Assembly: GCA_035498715.1 (NCBI GenBank)
Contig: DATJZV010000053.1
Coordinates: forward strand, 1 to 61,816
DNA length: 61,816 bases
Source: DASPSR01 sp035498715
Lineage (GTDB): Bacteria; Nitrospirota; UBA9217
Direction of reading: 5' to 3'
Shown here: positions 27,751-36,383 of the stretch, piece by piece
Position numbering within the stretch: position 1 is the first letter of the stretch
How the letters are laid out: the number at the start of each line of letters is the position of its first letter
Made by a program: the position numbers and the translations under genes
Notes under the pieces: generated by a model
What the model was told of the DNA's origin: nothing
Seen by the model: only the letters and a program-made list of their open reading frames with translations
The model's database searches: none

Positions 27751-27781
27751 ACTGGTAATATTACTTTGGGAATAGGCGGCC

Positions 27782-28468
27782 ATGGGGACGATACTGATCG
27801 TTGCCGCGTACTGCGTGTATGCGGCGTTCTGGATACGGTTCTTGCTGCATGTACTGCTCTGGTGGAAGGCGGTGACACGGCCCGCTACTATTGTCGAACC
27901 GGTGCAGCCATTGTCCGTCAAGGCATGGGCAATCTCGGCACGGGACGTGGTCCTTTTCTGGAGGCTTTTAAAAGTCAATCCCGCATTGTGGTTTGGCGAA
28001 TGGACGTTCCATATGTCATTCCTGTTCGTTATAATGCGGCACCTGCGCTATTTTTTTCTCCCCGTCCCGGAGTGGGTATGGTGGTTCCAGATTCCCGGGC
28101 TGGTCGCCGGATATATCCTTCCCCTCTCCCTGCTCTATATCCTCATCGTCCGTTTGTTCTCGGCCCGGGAAAAATATTCTTCGCCTGCCAACATGGTTCT
28201 GTTGGTTCTGCTGTTCGTGATCAGCTCTCTTGGCCTCCTGATGGTTACGCTGTACAGGACCGATGTCGTGGCGGTAAAATTGTTCACCATCGGCATCCGG
28301 AGCGTTACAACGGCCGCTGTGCCGGACAGCATCTTGTTCTTGCTGCATTTTTCTCTGGTCCTGGTCCTCGTCCCTTTACTTCCCACCCACATCCTGACCG
28401 CTCCGCTGGTGATGCTGGAGGCGAGGAAACGGGACTTGGGGCTTCCCTTGGTGATGCATGAAGAATAA
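27782..28468 (+). CDS. hdrE: HdrE/NarI-like membrane cytochrome b subunit
   Basis: A 228-residue integral membrane protein with about five hydrophobic helices. Candidate heme-ligand histidines sit in FLLHVLLWW, WTFHMSFLFVIMRHLRYF and LFLLHFSLVLV. The pattern fits the HdrE/NarI/DsrM cytochrome b family, and the length is close to Methanosarcina HdrE. It overlaps the HdrD-like gene by 11 bases. It probably passes electrons between the quinone pool and the Fe-S subunit, where methanogens use methanophenazine. A DsrM- or TmcC-type role is the alternative. Confidence 0.82.
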   Translation: MGTILIVAAYCVYAAFWIRFLLHVLLWWKAVTRPATIVEPVQPLSVKAWAISARDVVLFWRLLKVNPALWFGEWTFHMSFLFVIMRHLRYFFLPVPEWVWWFQIPGLVAGYILPLSLLYILIVRLFSAREKYSSPANMVLLVLLFVISSLGLLMVTLYRTDVVAVKLFTIGIRSVTTAAVPDSILFLLHFSLVLVLVPLLPTHILTAPLVMLEARKRDLGLPLVMHEE

Positions 28469-29660
28469 ACGGTCATTTACCGAAGATCTTTCCCCCCGGC
28501 AAATCCTTGAAATCGACGCTTGCACCCAGTGCGGCGAGTGCCTGAAGCACTGCCCGGTACAAGACGTGACAGGCAACCCCACGGTTTCACCACCGGAGAA
28601 GATCCGCATGTTCCGTGAGTTCATCCGTGCCTCCGACGGTCTTAAGGCCAGGTTCTTCGGGCCGGGCAAGGTGGACCGTAAACTGCTTGAGGATTTCACC
28701 CGGGCAGTATTTGAATGTACCACCTGCGGAGCCTGCGGCCAGAACTGCCCCGTCGGCATCTTCACGCAACGGCTCTGGCCCATGCTTAGGAAGGAGATGG
28801 TAAAGCGGGGCCTCGGCCCCGTCGGCATCCAGGCGAACCTGCCTAAGGCCATTACGAACAGCGGCAATCCCTACGATAAGCCGGCAGCTGATCGTTACCG
28901 GCCCTGGTTCCCGGAGAAGGCGAGGGTGGCTGACCGGGCGGATGTTGCCTATTACGCTGGGTGCACGGGCGCCTATGAGGCGCAGCCTATGGTGCGAGGA
29001 GACGCGCTCGTGCTAGACGCCATAGGCGAGCCCTTCACCATGCTGCCACCGGACGAGGAGGTCTGCTGCGGATTCCCGCTATTCATCACGGGTCAGCACG
29101 ACCTGCTCGAGGACCTGGTCCAGCGGCTAGTGGAAGGTTACAAGACCAGGGGCGTGAAGACGCTCGTTTGTTCGTGCCCCTGCTGCGTGAACATCATGTC
29201 GCGGGACTGGCCAGTGATTTACGGCCGTGAGCTGCCCTTTACGATTCGGCATATAACGCAGTTCGTTTCCGCTGCCATGCAGCGAGGAAAACTTCGTATC
29301 TCGAAAGAACTGCACGAACGGGTGATCTACCATGACCCCTGCTATCTGAGCAGGGGGGTGGGAGTGATTGAGGAGCCCCGCGAGGTGCTCCGAAATATCC
29401 CCGGACTCACGCTACTTGAGTTCGAGCGGCATGGCCTGAACTCGCGCTGCTGCGGCTCCGGCGGCGCCGCTCGGAAGGTTTTTCATGAGAACGCCATCAA
29501 GATGGGAAGACTGACGATCGACGAGGCGGTCAAGAAGAAGGCGGACCGGTTGATCCTGTCCTGCCCCGCATGCTACGCCAAGGTGAACGAGGCCATGCAG
29601 GGGCACGACAAGCAAATCAGGATCACCGACATCATGGAGCTGATTTCAAGTTTGATCTAA
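28458..29660 (+). CDS. hdrD: HdrD-like heterodisulfide reductase catalytic subunit
   Basis: This 400-residue protein has two [4Fe-4S] motifs, CTQCGECLKHCP and CTTCGACGQNCP, then two complete CCG (cysteine-rich) motifs. The first is Cys-x33-CysCys-x35-Cys-x2-Cys and the second Cys-x35-CysCys-x36-Cys-x2-Cys, both within the published pattern for HdrB/HdrD. In Methanosarcina HdrD reduces CoM-S-S-CoB. The length matches HdrD rather than the longer DsrK. Cysteate synthase follows 92 bases on, so a disulfide containing coenzyme M is a plausible substrate. Which partner thiol replaces CoB is unknown. Confidence 0.85.
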   Translation: MKNKRSFTEDLSPRQILEIDACTQCGECLKHCPVQDVTGNPTVSPPEKIRMFREFIRASDGLKARFFGPGKVDRKLLEDFTRAVFECTTCGACGQNCPVGIFTQRLWPMLRKEMVKRGLGPVGIQANLPKAITNSGNPYDKPAADRYRPWFPEKARVADRADVAYYAGCTGAYEAQPMVRGDALVLDAIGEPFTMLPPDEEVCCGFPLFITGQHDLLEDLVQRLVEGYKTRGVKTLVCSCPCCVNIMSRDWPVIYGRELPFTIRHITQFVSAAMQRGKLRISKELHERVIYHDPCYLSRGVGVIEEPREVLRNIPGLTLLEFERHGLNSRCCGSGGAARKVFHENAIKMGRLTIDEAVKKKADRLILSCPACYAKVNEAMQGHDKQIRITDIMELISSLI

Positions 29661-29752
29661 GATGGCGATTTGTCAGTTTGCAGGCATGAAAGTTTTTACT
29701 GTGTTCATTCGTGGTTAATACGGGTTCCAGACTTTGTCGACGGTGAGACATC

Positions 29753-31009
29753 ATGAGCCATTATTCCATACGATGCAGGAAGTGCGGAAAGATCCTTGAG
29801 AACTCCTTCTGCGCCTTCTGCGAGCACTGTAAGGATGCTCTCCTCGTGACAGAGTATCACGATCGTCGCTTCATGGAGAGCGAGGCTAACGGCGTCTGGA
29901 GGTTCAACTGGCTTCCGGTCCATCAGCCTCATTCCGTCCAGCCGGGACCATTGGTCTATCGTTCCCTGGGTCTTGCGGAGCATCTCGGCCTCAAGCAGCT
30001 CTTCATCGCTTTCAACGGCTACTGGCCGGAGAAGGGGGCGCTGCTCGAGACCTGTACCTTCAAGGAGTTTGAGGCCGCCGTGGTGCTCCAGAACGCCAGG
30101 GAGAACGGTGTCGGGGGCCTCATCGTCGCATCGGCGGGGAACACTGCGCGGGCCTTTGCGCACCTTTCGGCGAAGAAGGGCTTACCGGTGGTCATTGTCG
30201 TGCCGCGGATGTGTCTGACGGAGATGTGGTATCTCGAAAGCTCGTCCTTGGTGCCCACGCTTGCCGTGGGAGACGGCGACTACTCCGACTCCATCGATGT
30301 GGCGAAGCGCATCGCCTTGACCACGGGCTTCCCGTTTGAGGGAGGAGTAAAGAATATCGCGAAACGTGACGGCCTAGGCATCGTGATGCTTGAGGCGGTC
30401 TCGACGATCGGAAAACTGCCTGACCACTATGTCCAGGCCGTAGGCAGCGGCACCGGCGCAGTAGGAGCCTGGGAAATGGCAGAGCGGTTCATCAGGGACG
30501 GCAGGTTCGGTACGCGCCTGCCGAAGTTCCACCTGGGACAAAACCTACCCTTTGTTCCTATGCTCCATGCCTGGGAGAAGGGTAGCAGGTCTCTTTTTCC
30601 CGAGGACCTGAATCCAGAGCTTATCGGCCACATCACAACGCGCGTGCTTTCGACCCGCTACCCGGCCTATTCGGTGCAAGGCGGTGTGTTCGATGCCCTT
30701 ACCTCGGCCGGCGGAGGAATGTACGGTGTTGAGAACGAGGCGGTATACGCAGCAATGGACGAGTTCCTCAAGACCGAGGGGATTGACCTTGTCCCCGCAT
30801 CGGGTGTCGCCGTCGCCGTGCTCAAAGACGCCGTGCGGAAAGGCGCCATCGGGAAGAGCGATACAATCCTTCTGAACATCACCGGCGGCGGCGAAGCGCG
30901 GTTACGGAAGGATAAACAGACTCATACGGTCATTCCGAAGTTCATATCAAAGAATGCGACGGAGAAAGATATCGAGGACCTGCTGTGCCACGACCTGAAG
31001 AAGAGTTGA
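29753..31009 (+). CDS. Cysteate synthase (coenzyme M biosynthesis)
   Basis: This 418-residue PLP enzyme of the threonine-synthase fold has an N-terminal zinc-ribbon-like cysteine cluster (Cys8, 11, 20, 23, 26). It carries IAFNGYWPEKGALLETCTFKE with Lys104 as the probable PLP lysine, and AVGSGTGAVGAWEMAE. The FNGYWPE...TFKE wording agrees with my recollection of Methanosarcina cysteate synthase and differs from threonine synthase (SFKDRG). It makes cysteate from phosphoserine and sulfite, the first step of the Methanosarcina route to CoM. It overlaps the sulfopyruvate decarboxylase gene by 25 bases, and adjacency of these two genes is also known in Methanosarcina. Confidence 0.85.
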   Translation: MSHYSIRCRKCGKILENSFCAFCEHCKDALLVTEYHDRRFMESEANGVWRFNWLPVHQPHSVQPGPLVYRSLGLAEHLGLKQLFIAFNGYWPEKGALLETCTFKEFEAAVVLQNARENGVGGLIVASAGNTARAFAHLSAKKGLPVVIVVPRMCLTEMWYLESSSLVPTLAVGDGDYSDSIDVAKRIALTTGFPFEGGVKNIAKRDGLGIVMLEAVSTIGKLPDHYVQAVGSGTGAVGAWEMAERFIRDGRFGTRLPKFHLGQNLPFVPMLHAWEKGSRSLFPEDLNPELIGHITTRVLSTRYPAYSVQGGVFDALTSAGGGMYGVENEAVYAAMDEFLKTEGIDLVPASGVAVAVLKDAVRKGAIGKSDTILLNITGGGEARLRKDKQTHTVIPKFISKNATEKDIEDLLCHDLKKS

Positions 31010-32127
31010 TAGCCATACTGAAAAAGAACGATGTGGATTTCACCGCATCTCTTCCCTGCGAGAAGATCAAGATCCTGCTCGAGATGGTAGGCCGGTCCTT
31101 CACTCACCTGCCGCTGACGCGGGAAGAGGAGGGCGTGGGCATCTGCGCCGGTGCGGCCCTCGCTGGCAGGAGGCCGGCCATGTTCGTTCAAAGCTCAGGA
31201 ATCGGGAACATGCTCAATGCCCTGCTCTCCCTCACGGCGTTCTATGAACTTCCCCTTGCCCTGTTCGTGAGTCGGAGAGGAATCTACAAGGAAAAGATTG
31301 AGGCCCAGCTCCCCATGGGCCTGAGGCTTCCTGGCATTCTGACAGGCGCGGGGATCGCTCATGCCGAAATAAACAGCGCTGAAGATTTCAGTATTGTGGA
31401 GCAGGAACTTCAGCACGTGTACCCGAAGCGCAGCATCCATGCCTTTCTGTTAAGCCCGGCCATATGGGAAGGTTCCGAGTGCGAAGTGTCCAGTGTGGAG
31501 TGCGGGACGAAAGACACAAAAGCTCCTGTGGCTTTGAACGAAAGGCGGGAGGCAAAATCAAGACAACATGCGCAGTTGACTCGGTACGAGGTCATCAGGC
31601 TGATCGCGTCGTACCTTGACAGGAAAGTCGTTGTCAGTAATCTCGGCTGGCCTTCAAAGGAACTCTATGCCATAAAGCATCAGCCCTCGAATTTCTACAT
31701 GCTTGGAAGCATGGGGATGGTCACGCCCATAGGCATAGGCATAGCGCTTACGTCATCTAAAGAAACCATCGTGATCGACGGCGATGGCAGCCTGCTCATG
31801 AATCCCGGCAGCCTTGCAACGGCAGCCTTTGCTGCGCCACGCAATCTAACCATCATCGCCATCGATAACGGCTCCTACGGCTCGACAGGAAACCAGCCAA
31901 CGCTGGCGGGGACCTGCGTAGATCTTGAATACGTGGCGCAGGGGTTCGGTATCAGGAATACCATGAAAGTGGCGAGCGAAGAACAGATTGTCGAAGTGAT
32001 GCAGACATCGCGGTCAGGGCTGACTTTTATCCACGTCTTGGCTATTCCGGGAAACAGGGATGTGCCAAACATCCCCTTGCACCATCTGGAGATTAAAAAG
32101 CAGGTGCAGGAATTTTTGATGAGATGA
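30985..32127 (+). CDS. comDE: Sulfopyruvate decarboxylase, fused ComD-ComE
   Basis: Starting at GTG 30985 inside the cysteate synthase gene, the 380-residue protein joins two halves. The ComD-like half (about 1-160) has the TPP-activating glutamate in TREEEGVGICAGAAL. The ComE-like half (about 197-380) has the TPP-pyrophosphate motif GDGSLLMNPGS at 266-276. A polar linker of about 35 residues joins them. It converts sulfopyruvate to sulfoacetaldehyde in CoM synthesis. Phosphonopyruvate decarboxylase is a close homologue, but no phosphonate genes are present and the cysteate synthase partner favours CoM. Confidence 0.87.
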   Translation: MPRPEEELIAILKKNDVDFTASLPCEKIKILLEMVGRSFTHLPLTREEEGVGICAGAALAGRRPAMFVQSSGIGNMLNALLSLTAFYELPLALFVSRRGIYKEKIEAQLPMGLRLPGILTGAGIAHAEINSAEDFSIVEQELQHVYPKRSIHAFLLSPAIWEGSECEVSSVECGTKDTKAPVALNERREAKSRQHAQLTRYEVIRLIASYLDRKVVVSNLGWPSKELYAIKHQPSNFYMLGSMGMVTPIGIGIALTSSKETIVIDGDGSLLMNPGSLATAAFAAPRNLTIIAIDNGSYGSTGNQPTLAGTCVDLEYVAQGFGIRNTMKVASEEQIVEVMQTSRSGLTFIHVLAIPGNRDVPNIPLHHLEIKKQVQEFLMR

Positions 32128-32278
32128 TCCGAATACATCAGAACAAAAAAGATCGCCACAGAAACACGAAGAACACAAAAAAGCCCGTTTGAATCTTCTT
32201 CTGTTCTTTTTCCATTAGCCCTGTAACTTCGCGGTAGGTCTTCTTTCCTTTTTTGTCAAAAAGTTACACTGTTCATTC

Positions 32279-32872
32279 CTACAATTTTCCCGTCTTCTGG
32301 TACTCTTGAACATAGAGTTTGATCGCTCGCAGCATGATCCAGTCTAGAGTAACGCTGTTGTCTGTTGCAATCCGGATAAGTGCGTCAATCAACTCCTTAT
32401 CGATCGTAGGTTGATCAATAGGTTGAGGTGCGGAAACTTCGTCTACCGGCTTTGTCTCAACTCCGGGCCTCCGTTTCTGGTGTTCCCGGCGAAGAAGGTC
32501 CATAAGCTCTCTTACATCACCGCCCTGTATCGCTTTCTTAACATCCTCCGGTATCTCTTCTGCTGACGATGTTTGACCTGAAATCTCTTTTTCCGATGAC
32601 AGCTGCTGCTCCCTGTTCTCTGGCGTATTCGATGAAACCGCAGTGCCTCCCGCAGGCATCATCCCCGTCATGCCCATCATCATGGTTGCAAGGTTTCGGG
32701 CATATTCATTGTCCGGCATTTCCTGCTGGAGAAATTCCTCGAGCTTTCCCTCTGACATGGCCGCCGCCATGCGATCTGCCATGAGTGTTGTCTGGTCTTC
32801 CTGTTCAGATCGTTTTCTTCTGCCGAAGGCGGTTGTTGGGGGCTTTGGTAAGGGTTTTTCTTTATCGGTCAT
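32279..32872 (-). CDS. Hypothetical soluble protein, Met-rich centre
   Basis: A 197-residue protein not recognised. It is charged at the N-terminus (TDKEKPLPKPPTTAFGRRKR), has a short Met/Gly segment (ATMMMGMTGMMPAGG), a Gln/Glu/Ser-rich disordered middle, and a C-terminal helical region ending VTLDWIMLRAIKLYVQEYQ. There is no signal peptide or membrane helix. It stands alone and opens the leftward block that runs to the origin. The codon use and clean frame support a real gene. Confidence 0.6.
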   Translation of the reverse strand: MTDKEKPLPKPPTTAFGRRKRSEQEDQTTLMADRMAAAMSEGKLEEFLQQEMPDNEYARNLATMMMGMTGMMPAGGTAVSSNTPENREQQLSSEKEISGQTSSAEEIPEDVKKAIQGGDVRELMDLLRREHQKRRPGVETKPVDEVSAPQPIDQPTIDKELIDALIRIATDNSVTLDWIMLRAIKLYVQEYQKTGKL

Positions 32873-33215
32873 TTTTCATGTTCTCCTTTGGGCCAGTTTC
32901 CATCGAAGCTGCAGAACAGGCTTACTGCTCCCCAAGGTCTGTCTACAGTCAGGAGGCAATGTTTTGGACTTATAGTTATACTCAATAGCAACGGTTCCTT
33001 CCATACATGCCATCCAAGGGATGAAGATACAATATATCACGGTCAAGACATTGTCAAGACGGCGCCCTGAATAAACCCTCTACTGCTGTTCATTTAATTG
33101 TTGCAGGAATTGAAAAGAAAAGGTAAATTGGATTCACGCAATTCATCTCTCAGCCACATAGGTATTCAGCGTTCTTATCATACCGCTCTACTATCATGAT
33201 GATTAAAAGGAGAAA
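32873..33215. other. Intergenic region, no gene seen
   Basis: These 343 bases lie between divergent genes and probably contain both promoters. Short open frames here overlap each other and show no family features. A ribosome binding site AAAAGGAG precedes the FKBP gene. Confidence 0.4.
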
Positions 33216-33647
33216 ATGATGACGCAAGCAAAGCAGGGTGACACCGTAAATGTACACTACACCGGGAAGCTTGAAGACGGGACTGTGTTTGACTCATCCC
33301 GGGACCGGCATCCGCTGCAGTTCGTCCTCGGCAAGGGTCAAGTCATTGCCGGCTTCGAACAGGCCGTGGTCGGGATGAACACGGGAGAATCAAGAACAGT
33401 AAACATCCCCATGGAGCAGGCATACGGGCCCCGTCGCTCAGACATGATCGTGACCATGGACCGGAGTCATCTTCCTGCGGATCTGAACCCCCGGGTCGGA
33501 CAGCGGCTGGAACTCACCCAGATGGACGATCAGACCATCCTGGTGACGGTGACCGATATCACCGAATCAAGCATGACGCTCGATGCAAACCATCCACTTG
33601 CTGGCAAGACCCTAACGTTTGATATCGAGCTTGTCGGAATCAGCTAG
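33216..33647 (+). CDS. FKBP-type peptidyl-prolyl isomerase, SlyD-like
   Basis: The 143-residue protein begins QGDTVNVHYTGKLEDGTVFDSS and has GKGQVIAGFEQAVVGM and AYGPRRSDM, standard FKBP-type isomerase motifs with a SlyD-like insert-in-flap region. It lacks the long His/Cys-rich tail of E. coli SlyD. It acts as a cytoplasmic folding helper. It is transcribed alone, opposite to its neighbours. Confidence 0.93.
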   Translation: MMTQAKQGDTVNVHYTGKLEDGTVFDSSRDRHPLQFVLGKGQVIAGFEQAVVGMNTGESRTVNIPMEQAYGPRRSDMIVTMDRSHLPADLNPRVGQRLELTQMDDQTILVTVTDITESSMTLDANHPLAGKTLTFDIELVGIS

Positions 33648-33892
33648 CACAATCCTTTTCTCCGTATCTGCGCTTGATTTTCTCAATGTGCCGCTGGTTT
33701 TTCCGAAAAAAATTCATGCTGCCCTAATGATGTGCGCAGCACCGTGAGCAGCGAAAAAGACCGTCATGAACCCGCCACAAGTTTGACGTCTAGCTTGTCT
33801 CGGTTACAAAAACCGAACTGGAAACCCCTATGAAGAGACGGAATTTTATGGCGTGAAAGGATAAGTACTGGCTTTTCTCTGGGCTCTATTCG

Positions 33893-34381
33893 CTAAAATG
33901 TTATACCAAGAGAGAAGGTTGGAAAGTCCTCGCCGTTGTTCGGCCCCTCCCAGCCAAATATGAGTTTTCCGTTCGAATAATGGACGAAACCCAGCGAAAG
34001 ATCGACGGCTCCCACCTTGATTCCGTAGGCAAACCTGAGATAAAATTGAAACGGAGTGCCGAGATTACCCGTAGTTCTTTTGATATGGCCTACGCCGATG
34101 TCAACGCTGCCATAGGTGTTCGCCTTACCGGTCCAGCGCAGGCCCCGAGCAAAACTGATTGCATTATTATCGTTCGGACCGTTCCAAGAGGCATAGGACA
34201 GCTCATAAAAACTGTCGGTGTCGAAAAGCTTGGAGGTCTCTTTTTGATACCGAACGGCCGTGTACGTGCTGCCCTGTGAGGTCATTACTCCCGGCCCGGC
34301 CTCTACAAAAAGTCCGTTGGCAGAAGCAATTGAGGCATACAGAAAAAAAATGGTGGCAACCAGAGTAATCCGTAGTTTCAT
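33893..34381 (-). CDS. PagL-like lipid A 3-O-deacylase (acyloxyacyl hydrolase)
   Basis: From ATG at 34381, preceded by AGAGAGG, the protein has a signal peptide (MKLRITLVATIFFLYASIASA) and about 140 mature residues forming an outer-membrane beta-barrel. The catalytic motif HYSNGK near the C-terminus and the final aromatic residue (LGITF) fit PagL. It would remove an acyl chain from lipid A and implies LPS. Membership in the broader acyloxyacyl-hydrolase family is secure; exact position specificity is not. Confidence 0.8.
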   Translation of the reverse strand: MKLRITLVATIFFLYASIASANGLFVEAGPGVMTSQGSTYTAVRYQKETSKLFDTDSFYELSYASWNGPNDNNAISFARGLRWTGKANTYGSVDIGVGHIKRTTGNLGTPFQFYLRFAYGIKVGAVDLSLGFVHYSNGKLIFGWEGPNNGEDFPTFSLGITF

Positions 34382-34468
34382 GATAACGCCTCTCTTAGAA
34401 GAATAGTCACATGAAGAATTACCACGGAAATACATCCCCCCCAAATTGCCGCTGGAAGGGGCAGGTCG

Positions 34469-36160
34469 TTAACTGATTAACGGCGATGTACTCGCTGATG
34501 TCCCGATCAGTTTCCTTACATAGAGTTGCTGCACGATCGAGAGCACGTTGCTCAAGGTGATGTAAAGCAGAAGGCCGGCAGGCAACCAGGCGAAGAGGAA
34601 AATGAATGCGATGTTCATAAACATCATGATCTTGGCCTGCGAAGGGTCTGGCGTGGCCGATGTCATCTTCATCGTGAGGATCATACTTACGCCCATGAGA
34701 ATCGGAAGGATATAGTACGGGTCGTAAACCGAGAGGTCCTTAATCCAGAAAGAGATAAAGGGCGATTGGCGGAGCTCAATCGAGACGGACAGTACGTTGT
34801 AAAGCGCAACAAAGAACGGAAGCTGAAGGAGCATCGGCAAGCACCCCCCCACGGGGTTCACTTTGTGTTCCTTGTAAAGTTTCATCATCTCCTGGTTCAT
34901 GCGCTGTGGGTCTTTTTTGTATTTTTCGCGGAGCGCTGTCAGCTGAGGCTGGAGTTTTTTCATTTCCTCCATGGCTGTGGCGCTCTTGAGCGAGGGGTAG
35001 AATAGAAGGATCCGAACCACGATGGTGAGGAGGATGATTGCCACGCCATAATTGTTGGTAATCGCATAGAACTGGCGCAGGAGCCAGAACATCGGTTTTG
35101 CGAGGACACCGAACCAGCCATAGTCGACCTCCTGCTCTAATCCATGGCCATAGGCCTGGAGGAGCGTGAAGCTCTTTGGGCCGGCATAGAGACCGAAGGA
35201 GTGCTGCTCGGGTTTTTCCTTTACCGTCAAGTCGGTAGTGAGCAGGTCACCCACGTCTTTGGGAGCGGACACCCGTCTTGCGGTGATGATCCCCGCCCCT
35301 CCGTATAGCATCGTTGCGGTAAAGTACTTGTCTGCCTGCCCGAACCATTCAATGGTTCCTGCATACTGCGTCTCGCCTTTGATACTCCCGAGCTTTTCTG
35401 TGATCGTCTTGCCGTCGAGGAGCGTGACCAAACCGACCCGTCCGCTCGCGTCCTTGCTCACCTTGTCTGCGAGGCCGAAGTCGGTGCCCAAGGATAGGCG
35501 ATAACCGTCCAGTCCCTTGGTCACAATGGTCATATCGACCTTGTAATCGTTGTTAGTAAAGGTCAGGCGTTTCTCTATCATGATGCCTGACGGGCCCGTG
35601 TAGGTGAGGATTAACGTCTGTGAAGGGTTGTCCTTGTTAAGAAGAATGGATTCGTGGTTCGCGCGGAACTCGACGTGCGCAAGTTTGTCCAGCGCCTTAT
35701 CGAGCGGTATAAGGGTCAGTGGGGCAACCATTTCCCCTCGCTCAATCCCTTCGTACTGGGAGAGGAGCTGAACATTCCCAAGCTCCTTTTTCGGCTTCTC
35801 CTCCCTCTTGGCCTCGCCGGTGATTTTCTTCCAGAGCGCGCTGATGCCTGCCTCTGTCTTGTCCGCTTCGCGGTACCGCTTCAGTTCCCATCGCTTGATC
35901 ACGCCGCCCGCGGTATTCACAACAGCCTTCACGATATCGGTCTCGATGACGATGTCATTGCCACCAGCTGCCGTCTGAATCTTGCCTGCAACGGATTCCG
36001 GCCTCACTGGCATTGGTGCCGGTTTCTGCTGCGTCGTTTCCTGATTCGTAGTCTCCGTGACCGGCGGTTTTTGCGGCGGTTTGGGAGCAAAGAACTTTAT
36101 GTAGACAAGAAACACAAGCAACGATAAAGACAGTGCCAGTATGAATCTTCGTGTTTCCAT
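34469..36160 (-). CDS. yidC: Membrane protein insertase YidC
   Basis: A 563-residue inner-membrane protein with an N-terminal helix, a large periplasmic P1 domain typical of Gram-negative YidC, and a C-terminal five-helix insertase core (PQLTALREKYKKDPQRMNQEMMKLYKEH, GGCLPMLLQLPFFVALYNVL). It inserts and folds membrane proteins with or without SecYEG. It is the last gene of the rpmH-rnpA-yidD-yidC operon, 13 bases after yidD. Confidence 0.97.
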   Translation of the reverse strand: METRRFILALSLSLLVFLVYIKFFAPKPPQKPPVTETTNQETTQQKPAPMPVRPESVAGKIQTAAGGNDIVIETDIVKAVVNTAGGVIKRWELKRYREADKTEAGISALWKKITGEAKREEKPKKELGNVQLLSQYEGIERGEMVAPLTLIPLDKALDKLAHVEFRANHESILLNKDNPSQTLILTYTGPSGIMIEKRLTFTNNDYKVDMTIVTKGLDGYRLSLGTDFGLADKVSKDASGRVGLVTLLDGKTITEKLGSIKGETQYAGTIEWFGQADKYFTATMLYGGAGIITARRVSAPKDVGDLLTTDLTVKEKPEQHSFGLYAGPKSFTLLQAYGHGLEQEVDYGWFGVLAKPMFWLLRQFYAITNNYGVAIILLTIVVRILLFYPSLKSATAMEEMKKLQPQLTALREKYKKDPQRMNQEMMKLYKEHKVNPVGGCLPMLLQLPFFVALYNVLSVSIELRQSPFISFWIKDLSVYDPYYILPILMGVSMILTMKMTSATPDPSQAKIMMFMNIAFIFLFAWLPAGLLLYITLSNVLSIVQQLYVRKLIGTSASTSPLIS

Positions 36161-36173
36161 GGATCCTCCGGAA

Positions 36174-36383
36174 TTATTTTACAGGATCGTATCCGCCGGG
36201 ATGGAACGGATGACACTTTGCAATCCGCACGAACGTCATCCAAATCGCTGTCGCGGTGTTCTTTTTTTCGAAGGCTTCTATCGCGTACTCGGAACAGGTC
36301 GGGACGAACCTGCAGGCAGGCGGGAGTAGCGGTGAAATATAACGGCGGTACAGGCGGATGATGGAGATAAACAATGTTTTCAC
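36174..36383 (-). CDS. yidD: Membrane insertion efficiency factor YidD
   Basis: A 69-residue protein with the conserved LYRRYISPLLPPACRFVPTCS signature and an amphipathic N-terminal segment. It assists YidC-dependent insertion. Its start overlaps the rnpA stop by four bases. Confidence 0.95.
   Translation of the reverse strand: MKTLFISIIRLYRRYISPLLPPACRFVPTCSEYAIEAFEKKNTATAIWMTFVRIAKCHPFHPGGYDPVK

Larger units (their letters stand above)
27107..27781. other. Gene-free interval with transposon-like structured remnants
   Basis: No real gene is supported across 675 bases. It contains a GC hairpin at 27173-27191, the candidate solo omega/HEARO-like RNA, and an IS200/IS605-type end hairpin. It separates the methyl-transfer genes from the HdrE-like operon. 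A frame at 27530-27775 runs across the structured part and is probably not a gene. Confidence 0.55.

Noticed and set aside
27530..27775. A short protein-coding frame in the structured element
   Set aside because: It runs across the hairpin-rich right end of a transposon-like element and has no recognisable domain.
27782..29660. DsrMK-type sulfite reduction complex
   Set aside because: Both subunits are shorter than DsrM and DsrK, no dsr genes are adjacent, and CoM genes follow; it remains the main alternative.
29753..31009. Threonine synthase
   Set aside because: The PLP-lysine context is TFKE within FNGYWPE...TFKE, and the gene overlaps sulfopyruvate decarboxylase, favouring cysteate synthase.
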